A stretch of DNA of 22,379 bases, taken from NCBI GenBank assembly GCA_964440915.1, contig CAYTTV010000052.1:1-22379 (forward strand). Direction: 5' to 3'. The stretch comes from CAMPJM01 sp964440915 (lineage in GTDB: Bacteria; Bacteroidota; Bacteroidia; Cytophagales; Cyclobacteriaceae). The position numbers were made by a program, and so were the translations under genes. Positions 14,587 through 22,181 of the stretch are shown here, one piece after another (the stretch's first letter is position 1; the number at the start of each line of letters is the position of its first letter). The notes below the pieces were generated by a model that saw nothing but the letters and a program-made list of their open reading frames with translations, did not search any database and was not told where the DNA came from.

Positions 14587-15435
14587 ATGATGACCAACGA
14601 TAAAATATTAGGGATAGACATAGGTGCTACTAAAATACACATTGGTGAAGTGCAAAACGGGAAAATCCTGCGGGAAACAAAGCTTTCCACTTCAGCACAG
14701 GCATCCAAAGAGCAGATATTGCAGGAAATTGCCGAAGGTATCGAAACTTTGATATCACCCGAAATAACGGGCATAGGCATAGGCGCTCCAGGCCTGATAG
14801 ACGATGAGGCTGGAATAATATATGACGTTCAGAACATTGCTTCATGGCAGGAGGTGCATTTAAAAGCGTATTTGGAAAGCCATTTTAAAAAGCTCGTGAG
14901 AATCTCCAACGATGCCAATACCTTTGCTTTAGGGGAGAAAATATATGGAAAAGCAAGGCCATACAGAAATGTGGTGGGCATCACTTTAGGTACTGGCTTA
15001 GGCGCAGGTATAATCATTGAGAACAACCTTTATTCAGGTGCCTATTCCTCTGCTGGGGAACTGGGAGGAATCCCTTACCTGGACCTGACTATTGAAGACT
15101 ATTGTAGTGGAAAGTTTTTTAACAGCATGGGCTATAAAGGCAGCACAGTACATGAACTAGCGCAACAGGGAGATGCCCAAGCTTTGGACGTTTTTTACCA
15201 ATTCGGTGGACACGTAGGAAATGCTATAAAGACTGTGCTTTTTACCTTTGCTCCGCAGGCCATATTTTTGGGAGGTTCGATAAGCAAATGCTATCCGTAT
15301 TTCGAGAGGGGACTAAAAGATGCTATTCAAGATTTCCCCTTTAAGCGTGTCTTAGATCAGCTGGTAATAGCGCCTTCAGAAATGCAAAATGCAGCCATCC
15401 TTGGAGCCGCTGCGCTTATCAAAGAGCGTCTATAA
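14587..15435 (+). CDS. ROK-family sugar kinase lacking the zinc motif
   Basis: This 282-aa ROK (repressor, ORF, kinase) protein has no DNA-binding N-terminus, so it is a kinase-type member, most likely a cytoplasmic glucokinase- or fructokinase-like enzyme. The phosphate-1 loop is GIDIGATK (residues 9-16). The catalytic base is D109 in ISNDAN, and the phosphate-2/adenosine motif is GITLGTGLGAGII (131-143). The sugar-binding segment reads SAGELGGIPYLDLTIEDYCSGKF (155-177). The usual GH(x)n-CxCGxxGCxE zinc-binding module is replaced: the histidine is Gly161 and only one cysteine (C173) remains. I know similar zinc-less ROK proteins from Bacteroidota, so this is a lineage variant rather than damage. 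The frame begins ATG-ATG; either codon could be used. It ends 13 nt before a terminator stem. Confidence 0.88.
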   Translation: MMTNDKILGIDIGATKIHIGEVQNGKILRETKLSTSAQASKEQILQEIAEGIETLISPEITGIGIGAPGLIDDEAGIIYDVQNIASWQEVHLKAYLESHFKKLVRISNDANTFALGEKIYGKARPYRNVVGITLGTGLGAGIIIENNLYSGAYSSAGELGGIPYLDLTIEDYCSGKFFNSMGYKGSTVHELAQQGDAQALDVFYQFGGHVGNAIKTVLFTFAPQAIFLGGSISKCYPYFERGLKDAIQDFPFKRVLDQLVIAPSEMQNAAILGAAALIKERL

Positions 15436-15448
15436 TCACGAATAAGCA

Positions 15449-15497
15449 AGTGCCCACTTCTCAAATGGTAGCGATCTTTGAGAAGTGAGCACTTTTT
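15449..15497 (+). terminator. Terminator between ROK kinase and GH127 (probably bidirectional)
   Basis: Arms agtgcccacttctcaaa (15449-15465) and tttgagaagtgagcact (15477-15493) pair over 17 positions with one mismatch around an 11-nt loop, followed by five Ts (15493-15497). It lies 13 nt after the ROK stop and 4 nt from the GH127 stop on the other strand. An outer gaataag/cttattc pair could extend the stem, so it probably serves both convergent genes. Confidence 0.85.
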
Positions 15498-15501
15498 CCT
15501 C

Positions 15502-17877
15502 TTATTCTTGGGTTCTTACAAGCCTTACGTCAAAAACTCCCCCAGCGATAGACCCTGGATGCGCTTCAAATTTAACTACTAACTTACCGTCCACTGCTTT
15601 ATTGACCAACTCCATAGGAATAGCATAATTAACAGCATAGAATTTATCTCCTTGGCTGCCATCCAATTTTACGGTGGCTATACGTTCTTCATTGATTAAA
15701 ATATCGAAGTTTCTGCCACTGTCCTGTCCATTATAAGTAACCTGAAGCGAAGCAGGCTCTTTGTCTTTATTATTCAAGTCATAGCTGAACCAACCTCTAG
15801 CATGCCTCCAATGTCTGTCTTTGTATGTACCACTTTCAGTATTTTCACCTTTGAAGAAATGATCAGATTCTGGCTGTTGTTCCCCAGGTGCCACCTTGTC
15901 AATGGTCAGACTTTCAAGGGCCATTCTTTCCTTTTCCAGCCTCCTATTTTCTTCTTGAATCGCTTCAAGTTCATCAATAGTAGCATGCTGCCAGTACAAT
16001 ACATATCGAGCATCGTGTAGTCTGAAAAAAGGAATAAGCTGAAGATTGCTATAGTTATTAGGACGTATAAGACCAGGAGCCTCAAAGGTCATGGCCTTGC
16101 CTTGTACGGGTTTTATTTGAGCCAGAATTTCATCTTGCTCACCTACAAACATAGGGGCATCTTCCATGGGATATAGTGGCCCATGTGCAATGTGCCCCAT
16201 TCGGCTGTCATCGGCAAACAGGCCCTCTAAATCTGTGGTATCTGTTTTTGCAGCAAGTACGATAGGGCCATGCAGTACTGCAAAATAGGGCGACTTGTCG
16301 GGCATTTGCTCTAATGCGGTTTCCATAGGCAAAACAACAGTCACCTCGTCTCCTGCCTTCCACTTTCTCTCAATGGACACATATTCACCAGGATTAGCAG
16401 AGACCTTTTGCTCTTTGCCATTCACCATCACTTTCAAAGCCCCTTTTTCAACCCAGCTTGGGTATCTTACTTTCAGGCTGAAACGACTTGGTTTTTTAGG
16501 ATTGACTTTAATATTGGTAATAGAATTGTCAGGGAAAGCGGTCTCTTGTACAAGTGACACTCCTTTTTCTTTCCATTCTAAAGTAGAAGGAATGAAGAGA
16601 TTCACCAATAGATCATTTTCGGTATGCGCATAAATCAGTTCACCATATTTTGCATGGTTTTCTATTCCTGATCCTACGCAGCACCAAAAGCTTGTCTCTG
16701 GCTGAGAGTAAACGCGATAATGCCGAGGCCGCATAGGAGTAAAGTACACAAAACCTCCTTTTTCTGGATGCTGTGTGGATAAGATATGGTTATAAAGTCC
16801 TCTTTCATAAAAATCAAGATAATCAAGCGATCCACTCGACAGGTACAGCATCATCGAAAGCTTGAGCATGTTATAGGTGTTGCATGTTTCAGGCCCCTCT
16901 CTATCCGTTATCATTCCGGAAAAATCGTTGGATGGATGGAAGTGTTCCCGAACGCTATTACCACCTATTGCTACTGTACGGTTTTGTACTACAGTTTCCC
17001 AAAAGAACCTGGAAGCATCGTCCCACTCCTTATTACCTTCTAAATCGGCAATTCGCTTATACCCTATCACTTTAGGGATCTGGGTATTGGCGTGTAGACC
17101 GGTAAGTTGATCCTGCTCCTGCAAAAGTGGGTTGAGGATCCTGTGATGGGAAAACTTCTTTGCCAGTTCTAGGTATTTATCTTCGCCAGTGATGGCTGCT
17201 ACATCAGCAAATATCTCATTCATACCTCCATACTCGGCGTGGAGCATCTGCTGAATTTGCGCATCAGTTAGATCTTTGACCAATACCAAGGCCCAATCGG
17301 ACAAATCGATGAGCATTTCTTTTGCAAGCTCATTGTGCGTGTAGAGGTAAGCATCCCGCAAGCCAGCATAAAGCTTATGGATGTTGTACCATGGCACCCA
17401 TTTGCCATTCAATGAAAAACTTCCGGCATCTATTTTACCTTGGGCTATGTCGTTCCACATAGGTTTACTTCCAGGAACTCCTCCTATGTAGCCATTACCA
17501 TTCTTATCTTGACATCTCTTCAGCTCTTGTAACATGTAATCCAACCGCTCTCCTACTTCCTTATCTCCTGTGGAAGCAAACATAAGAGACAGGGCCGTCA
17601 AGTAGTGTCCTCCAATATGGCCATCTAAGCCCGTATTCTCCCAGTTTCCGTAGCTCTTATCTTTTGGCTCAAGTCCTGCTTCCCTTAAATATGGAGCCAG
17701 CAACTTGTCTGGATCCAAAGCCAAAATGTATTCGAGATCTTTCTGTTCTGCCACCTTGAATGGACTATCCAGTAGCCTAACTGAGGAAAGATGGAAAGTT
17801 TGAACAACTCCCTCTTGTGCCTGAGCAGCTTCTGGCACCATCAAACAAAAGAAAATAAGGATAAGTAGTTTCTTCAT
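15502..17877 (-). CDS. GH127 beta-L-arabinofuranosidase-type glycoside hydrolase (DUF1680), exported
   Basis: The 791-aa protein has a Sec signal peptide (MKKLLILIFFCLMVP, cleavage likely after AAQA near residue 21). The N-terminal LLDSPF and NWENTGLDGHIGGHYLTALS blocks are DUF1680/GH127 signatures opening an (alpha/alpha)6 barrel. The cysteine-based catalytic centre known from Bifidobacterium HypBA1 is conserved. E330 and C332 in EGPETC and the pair C399-C400 in SFWCCVGSG would bind zinc, with C399 the likely nucleophile. E311 in GGNSVREHF aligns with the acid/base Glu322. C-terminal beta-domains (about 430-620 and 665-790) complete it. It should release beta-L-arabinofuranose from plant arabinans or glycoproteins in the periplasm or outside. 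Some GH127 relatives act on other sugars, so the substrate is inferred. Confidence 0.9.
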   Translation of the reverse strand: MKKLLILIFFCLMVPEAAQAQEGVVQTFHLSSVRLLDSPFKVAEQKDLEYILALDPDKLLAPYLREAGLEPKDKSYGNWENTGLDGHIGGHYLTALSLMFASTGDKEVGERLDYMLQELKRCQDKNGNGYIGGVPGSKPMWNDIAQGKIDAGSFSLNGKWVPWYNIHKLYAGLRDAYLYTHNELAKEMLIDLSDWALVLVKDLTDAQIQQMLHAEYGGMNEIFADVAAITGEDKYLELAKKFSHHRILNPLLQEQDQLTGLHANTQIPKVIGYKRIADLEGNKEWDDASRFFWETVVQNRTVAIGGNSVREHFHPSNDFSGMITDREGPETCNTYNMLKLSMMLYLSSGSLDYLDFYERGLYNHILSTQHPEKGGFVYFTPMRPRHYRVYSQPETSFWCCVGSGIENHAKYGELIYAHTENDLLVNLFIPSTLEWKEKGVSLVQETAFPDNSITNIKVNPKKPSRFSLKVRYPSWVEKGALKVMVNGKEQKVSANPGEYVSIERKWKAGDEVTVVLPMETALEQMPDKSPYFAVLHGPIVLAAKTDTTDLEGLFADDSRMGHIAHGPLYPMEDAPMFVGEQDEILAQIKPVQGKAMTFEAPGLIRPNNYSNLQLIPFFRLHDARYVLYWQHATIDELEAIQEENRRLEKERMALESLTIDKVAPGEQQPESDHFFKGENTESGTYKDRHWRHARGWFSYDLNNKDKEPASLQVTYNGQDSGRNFDILINEERIATVKLDGSQGDKFYAVNYAIPMELVNKAVDGKLVVKFEAHPGSIAGGVFDVRLVRTQE

Positions 17878-18355
17878 AAATCTATTCTTCTATTAAAATT
17901 AAAATAAAGGATCCCCTTTTGTATCTGAATCCTAAGGGTGCCATCGACAAAAAAGCGATGGCATCCGCTTGTCAATTGCCTATTGCGGTGTCACGGTAGT
18001 CGTTTCCGTGGGATTACCACAATTTTCCCGCTAAAAAAAGCAGGAAAAATTTCGCAATGACGTATATATACATATCATTACGGAGAAATCACATTAACTC
18101 TCTTCATTGTTTTGTCATGGTTTTTGTACGCTTTGCTACAAAAACACATGCCAAAACTGAAAAACTTCCTTCAATTGTAACTCCGAGTTGCACCCGGAGC
18201 TATAAGAATTATACCCCTATCGGGGGCATTCCCCATAAAAGTGATTTCCTGCCCATCATCATGATTTTGTATTTGGCAGGGCCAAAAATTAAAGCTCACG
18301 ATGACGGCTCAGGATGTCTATTTTCTTATGTCTTAAGTCTCGTGTCTAAACTAAC
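17878..18355. other. 478-bp gap between GH127 and short GH51: hairpins, no supported gene
   Basis: I see no credible coding sequence. A plus-strand frame crosses it, but it continues through the GH51 gene in the wrong phase. Structures seen are a hairpin with perfect 8-bp arms tgccatcg/cgatggca at 17939-17963 (loop of As on plus, Ts on minus) and a stem cacgg/ccgtg near 17991-18010. There is also ttttcccgct/agcaggaaaa near 18023-18045 (G-U pairing on the minus strand) and a G/C-rich block of short stems at about 18181-18240 (ctccg/cggag; cccc/gggg). The block near 18181-18260 is richer in G/C than its surroundings and could be a copy of an interspersed repeat or a mobile-element remnant. It is also where a GH51 terminator and GH127 promoter must lie, although neither is clear. 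Confidence 0.45.
17939..17963 (-). repeat. Hairpin in the GH127 leader
   Basis: Perfect 8-bp inverted arms (tgccatcg at 17939-17946, cgatggca at 17956-17963) surround a 9-nt loop that is A-rich on plus. It lies 62-86 nt upstream of the GH127 start, so it may be in the 5' leader of that mRNA or mark the end of read-through from the GH51 gene. It lacks a downstream T run on either strand. Confidence 0.4.
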
Positions 18356-19897
18356 CTACTTCAATTCCAATACCACTACAGAAAAAGGAGGCAATTTCAC
18401 ATCCAAAGTGTTCCCTTTTAACTTTGCTCCTTTAAAGTTCGTTGGGGCTACTTTTTCCGGGTTCTCAAAAGAGTTGTGGTCCTGCAAGCTTTTTGAAGCT
18501 AAAATTCTGCCCGTAACATTCTTATACTTAGCACCCTCTATGGCAATATTCACATCATGGCTCTTGTTGGCGTCAATATTAACCAGTGAAATGTGCGTTA
18601 CGCCATTCGCATCTTTTGAAGCAGATGCAGAAATTGCAGGTAGTTTCTCTCCATCTAGTACATAATCTTCACTTTTCACATCCATTGGCAACAAAGTAGC
18701 GTCTTGATGCACTTTGTACATTTCCATCACATGATAAGTAGGCGTTAGCAACATTTTTTCCTCATCGGTAAGGATTACTGCCTGCAATACATTGATTGTT
18801 TGTGCCAAATTGGCCATCTGTACACGCTCACAATGCTTATGGAAAATATTTAAGGTAGTGCCAGCGATCATGGCATCACGCATAGTGTTTTGTTGATATA
18901 GAAAACCAGGATTTGTGCCAGGCTCCACATCATACCAGCCACCCCACTCGTCCACTACTAATGATACTTTTTTTTCAGGATCATATTTGTCCATAACCTC
19001 GGAGTGCTTGGTTACAATCTCATCCATGAACAAAGCGCGCTGCATGGTGGTAAAATATTGTTCTTCAGAAAAACCTTTAGCAGGACCTTTAGCGTTCCAA
19101 TCGATCACGGAATAATGGTGCAATGCTAAACCTGACACCATATTGAGCGGAATGTTTTTCATCAAAACTTCTGTCCAGTTATAATCTTCAGAGCTAGCGC
19201 CTGATGCGATTCTCTGAAGCGCACCTTCGTTTGTCCAATCGGCCATGAAAGTGGCGTACTTGCGATACTCATTGGCATAGTACTCTGGGGTCATATTTCC
19301 ACCACAGCCCCAAGCCTCATTGCCCACGCCCCAGTATTTTACATTCCAGGGTTTGTCTCTGCCGTTTTCCCTACGCAATTTTGACATTGGGCTTTCTCCT
19401 TCGAAATTTACGTATTGCACCCAATCGATCACATCCTGCACGGTTCCACTGCCAATATTAGCGGCCAAATAAGGTTCGGTTTCTAACAGTTCGCACATAT
19501 CCAAGAAATCATGGGTACCGAAGCTATTGTCTTCCGTTACATTTCCCCACCATGTGTTTACGATCGTTGGCCGGTCCTCCTTGGGTCCGATGCCATCTTT
19601 CCACTGGTAAGTGTCGGCAAAACAGCCACCTGGCCAACGTAGATTAGGGATATTCAGATTTTTGAGTGCCTCTACCACATCATTTCGAACGCCCTTGGTA
19701 TGAGGAATTGTGGTATTATCCTCCCCAACATAAAAGCCGCCATAAATACATCGGCCCAAATGCTCAGCAAAATGGCCATAGATATGCTTGTTGATGATAA
19801 GGTCGGAATCACCTTTGGCATCTAAAGTTACCTTATTCTGCCCATAGGAATGCATGCTAAAAAGCAAGCAAACAAGACTTAGTATTAATTTCTTCAT
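18356..19897 (-). CDS. GH51 alpha-L-arabinofuranosidase, short form, exported
   Basis: This 513-aa protein has a signal peptide (MKKLILSLVCLLFSMHSYGQ). It is otherwise the classic single-catalytic-domain GH51 enzyme of about 500 residues, a (beta/alpha)8 barrel plus C-terminal beta-sandwich. NLRWPGGCFADTYQWKDGIG (84-103) is a strong family block. The acid/base is E194 in GVGNEAWGCGG and the nucleophile is E317 in VDEWGGWYD. H46 of FAEHLGRCIYGG and the LHHYS segment (259-263) line the active site. It hydrolyses terminal alpha-L-arabinofuranosyl residues from arabinan, arabinoxylan or oligosaccharides with retention. Many such enzymes in other phyla are intracellular, but here the leader indicates export, presumably to the periplasm. 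It has its own promoter with direct repeats at 19997-20045. The GH127 gene lies 478 nt downstream. Confidence 0.94.
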   Translation of the reverse strand: MKKLILSLVCLLFSMHSYGQNKVTLDAKGDSDLIINKHIYGHFAEHLGRCIYGGFYVGEDNTTIPHTKGVRNDVVEALKNLNIPNLRWPGGCFADTYQWKDGIGPKEDRPTIVNTWWGNVTEDNSFGTHDFLDMCELLETEPYLAANIGSGTVQDVIDWVQYVNFEGESPMSKLRRENGRDKPWNVKYWGVGNEAWGCGGNMTPEYYANEYRKYATFMADWTNEGALQRIASGASSEDYNWTEVLMKNIPLNMVSGLALHHYSVIDWNAKGPAKGFSEEQYFTTMQRALFMDEIVTKHSEVMDKYDPEKKVSLVVDEWGGWYDVEPGTNPGFLYQQNTMRDAMIAGTTLNIFHKHCERVQMANLAQTINVLQAVILTDEEKMLLTPTYHVMEMYKVHQDATLLPMDVKSEDYVLDGEKLPAISASASKDANGVTHISLVNIDANKSHDVNIAIEGAKYKNVTGRILASKSLQDHNSFENPEKVAPTNFKGAKLKGNTLDVKLPPFSVVVLELK

Positions 19898-19996
19898 AGT
19901 TAGTATGGTCTAGATGTTAAATAGTTATAAGTTTAGTTAATTGTTTCTAAAACTTCGAAGCCATTTATTTATGCTTCCACTTAAATAAGAGTACAA

Positions 19997-20045
19997 TTTA
20001 CACTTATTATTTTCAAAAATAATTTTTACGCTTGTTATTTTCAAA
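19997..20045 (-). repeat. Two 21-bp direct repeats over the short GH51 promoter
   Basis: On the minus strand tttgaaaataacaagcgtaaa (20045-20025) and tttgaaaataataagtgtaaa (20017-19997) are identical at 19 of 21 positions and start 28 nt apart. The first begins with the -33 TTTG and fills the promoter spacer. The second begins with the TTTG of the -7 element and covers the predicted transcription start. The arrangement looks like two tandem binding sites for a regulator, or a duplicated promoter element. Confidence 0.6.
20014..20045 (-). promoter_or_regulatory. Promoter of the short GH51 gene (TTTG-N20-TATTTTTG)
   Basis: Minus-strand TTTG (20045-20042) and TATTTTTG (20021-20014) are separated by exactly 20 nt, an intact Bacteroidota -33/-7 pair. 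Transcription would start near 20007, about 110 nt before the ATG. The -33 element is embedded in the palindrome CAAACGTTTG (20042-20051), and both elements lie in the direct repeats, so regulation by occlusion is plausible. Confidence 0.65.
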
Positions 20046-20051
20046 CGTTTG
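20042..20051. promoter_or_regulatory. CAAACGTTTG palindrome at the short GH51 -33 element
   Basis: This perfect 10-bp palindrome with central ACGT overlaps the -33 TTTG of the GH51 promoter. It resembles the core of LacI-family operators, and a sister site GAAACGTTTC lies upstream of the ROK kinase at 14415-14424. The regulator is unknown. Confidence 0.3.
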
Positions 20052-20150
20052 CGACTTTTTATTAGATCGAAAATATGTGGGAAGATGACATTTAAGCAGA
20101 TTCCTAGAAAAAGGGTCTAAAGGACGTGCGAACACTCCATCGAGGGAATT

Positions 20151-20184
20151 AAAAAAGGCTATCCATTTTTAGATAGCCTTTTTT
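20151..20184 (-). terminator. Intrinsic terminator of the long GH51 gene
   Basis: Perfect 13-bp arms aaaaaaggctatc (20151-20163) and gatagcctttttt (20172-20184) enclose an 8-nt loop. On the minus strand the stem ends in six Ts, 24 nt past the GH51 stop codon. Because the arms are mirrored, it would also work on the plus strand. Confidence 0.92.
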
Positions 20185-20207
20185 GTAGTGCTTAAAACAA
20201 TTACAAT

Positions 20208-22181
20208 TTATTTCACTTTCAATTTCACTACAGACAGTGACTGAGGAGCAATGGTGAGGTTAAGTTTGTTGCCTTTTACTCTAACGGACTCTTCCGATGG
20301 ACTGACCGCCCTAGGCTGTTCGATAGAGTTGACTGCATCCAATTGATCGCTTCTTAATACCTGCATGGTACCTTTAGCATTAAATTTGCCCGTTCCTTCC
20401 AGCTGTACTTCTCTTTCAATGGCTTTATTAGAGGTATTCACAATCTTTAGAATAACTTCCTTGTTCTTTTGGTCCACTGCAGCACTAGCAAACAATTCAT
20501 CTTGCCCTGTGACAGCTTGTCCGTTTAACAATATTGGCACTACGTGCGTACCTCGGTTTGTTGAAAACAACTTCTGAACATAATAATTGGGAGTACCGTA
20601 AACATTCAAGTTATCAGCCCAAATTAAGTCAGGTGTCCATTGCCAACCTTCAACATGCGCAAATAATGGGGCATAAGAAGCCATTACCACTACTTCTGCA
20701 TTGCGCTCCAACCCGGTCATAAATGCTGCTTCTGAAAGAGCACATTCCCAATTGTTTTTATTGTCAGGGCTCGCTATGGCTACACTCTGAGCGGCGTATT
20801 CCCCAGCAAATATCTTAGGGCCGTTGCGGTCATAATCATCATAGCGTGTAGCATTTTCTTTAAACCACTGCGGCGGCTTGTAGTAATGTTCGTCAATAAT
20901 CTCAACGTTCATTTCTCTCAATTCTTTGTCCAGGTATTCGAATTCTATACCTTCTGGAAATGGTCCTGTTGTAGAAATAAGCACGATTTCTGGATGTTTA
21001 TCCTTCAATACTTCTTCGAAAATCTTGTACCTTTCTATATACTGTTCACCCCATTGCTCATTCCCTATACCTAAGTATTTCATGTTGAAAGGTTCCGGAT
21101 GACCCATATCTGCCCGTTTTTTGCCCCAGACGGTTTCTGCTGAACCATTGGCAAATTCGATCAAATCTAAAGCATCTTGGATGTAAGGATCCAATTGATC
21201 CAAAGGCACGACCTCACCTGTATTAAATTGGCAAGCCATACCACAATTTAGAATAGGCAACGGCTCTGCACCGATATCTTCTGCTATCTGGAAATATTCA
21301 AAAAAACCCAAACCAAAAGATTGGTAATAATCAGGGGTATGCCTGTGCTTAAATTCCGTATTCCATCGGTTCACGATCAATTCTCGCTCTTCTACCGGGC
21401 CTATAGTTTTTTTCCATTGAAAGCGCTCGTCCAAAGTTCTCCCCTCTACAATGCATCCGCCAGGAAAGCGAAAAAAACCTGGATTCATGTCATCCAACAT
21501 TTGTATCATGTCTGCACGCAGCCCTCTAGGACGACCCTTCCAGGTATCTTGAGGAAATAGTGAGATCATGTCCAGTTCTATAGCACCCTGACCTTCTGCG
21601 ACAATGTTGAACTTCGCCTTGCGTTCGGTAGCGGTTGCGGTGAAGCTGACTTCATACTTTTTCCATTTATGCCCTTCAGGGAAAACATTGGCTGTTCCTA
21701 TCACTTTCCCTCCTTCTCCAACGATTTCAACCCTCAAAGAGAGGGTGCTGCCTTCGTGCTGCCTGGCCAAAACAGAAAAATTATATTGGTTTCCTTCTTT
21801 AATTCCCATGCCTCTATACCCTTCATTGGTTAGGCCATATGTACCGTTATTATTGTTGCGTTTGATACGCACATACCTTCTATTGGCAGGATTTACTAAT
21901 TCAGCATTATGAATGAGGATACTTCCCTCTGCCCCATCACGCTTTAATTCTTTCCATCCCATCATAGGGGTATCAAATTCAAAAGATCTATTTTTAATGA
22001 GTTCAGCATAAACGCCGCCATCGGCTCCCATATTGATATCTTCAAAGAAAAGCCCCCACATGGTGGGCTGGATTTCTGTTATCAGTTGATCGGTCTTTAC
22101 AACCAATGGCTGAGCATGTAACGCAAGCGGAATTAACAAGCTCATTAAAAACCCGCTTAAATACCGTAATTGGTTTTTCAT
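20208..22181 (-). CDS. GH51 alpha-L-arabinofuranosidase, long form with N-terminal carbohydrate-binding-like domain, exported
   Basis: This 657-aa protein has a signal peptide (MKNQLRYLSGFLMSLLIPLALHAQ, cleavage near residue 23). It belongs to the longer GH51 subgroup also seen in plants and fungi. After a short N-terminal GLFFEDINMGADGGVYAEL block (43-61), an inserted beta-sandwich of the CBM4_9 kind spans about 70-210. The catalytic barrel then resumes with FFRFPGGCIVEGRT (236-249). The acid/base is E375 in GIGNEQWGEQ and the nucleophile is E461 in IFAGEYAAQS. A C-terminal beta domain runs from about 520 to 657. Expected activity is release of alpha-L-arabinofuranose from polymers such as arabinan or arabinoxylan. 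It has its own terminator, so it is transcribed separately from the short GH51. The two GH51 proteins are too different in architecture to be recent duplicates. Confidence 0.94.
   Translation of the reverse strand: MKNQLRYLSGFLMSLLIPLALHAQPLVVKTDQLITEIQPTMWGLFFEDINMGADGGVYAELIKNRSFEFDTPMMGWKELKRDGAEGSILIHNAELVNPANRRYVRIKRNNNNGTYGLTNEGYRGMGIKEGNQYNFSVLARQHEGSTLSLRVEIVGEGGKVIGTANVFPEGHKWKKYEVSFTATATERKAKFNIVAEGQGAIELDMISLFPQDTWKGRPRGLRADMIQMLDDMNPGFFRFPGGCIVEGRTLDERFQWKKTIGPVEERELIVNRWNTEFKHRHTPDYYQSFGLGFFEYFQIAEDIGAEPLPILNCGMACQFNTGEVVPLDQLDPYIQDALDLIEFANGSAETVWGKKRADMGHPEPFNMKYLGIGNEQWGEQYIERYKIFEEVLKDKHPEIVLISTTGPFPEGIEFEYLDKELREMNVEIIDEHYYKPPQWFKENATRYDDYDRNGPKIFAGEYAAQSVAIASPDNKNNWECALSEAAFMTGLERNAEVVVMASYAPLFAHVEGWQWTPDLIWADNLNVYGTPNYYVQKLFSTNRGTHVVPILLNGQAVTGQDELFASAAVDQKNKEVILKIVNTSNKAIEREVQLEGTGKFNAKGTMQVLRSDQLDAVNSIEQPRAVSPSEESVRVKGNKLNLTIAPQSLSVVKLKVK

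Larger units (their letters stand above)
19898..20207. other. 310-bp control region between the two GH51 genes
   Basis: There is no gene. On the minus strand this stretch contains first the terminator of the long GH51 gene (20151-20184). It then holds about 105 nt without recognised structure, the promoter/direct-repeat cluster of the short GH51 gene (19997-20051), and a leader of roughly 110 nt up to its ATG at 19897. An imperfect inverted repeat, aataagtg and ctcttatt, lies inside the first part of that leader at about 19984-20008. Confidence 0.6.

Noticed and set aside
18057..18665. 202-codon plus-strand frame spanning the GH127-GH51 gap
   Set aside because: Its second half is antisense to the GH51 C-terminal coding region, and its sequence has no domain-like composition; it is a shadow frame.
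20208..22181. Recent duplication of the two GH51 genes
   Set aside because: Architecture, length and motif context differ (GNEAWGCGG versus GNEQWGEQ; inserted beta-sandwich only in the long form), which indicates separate old subgroups.
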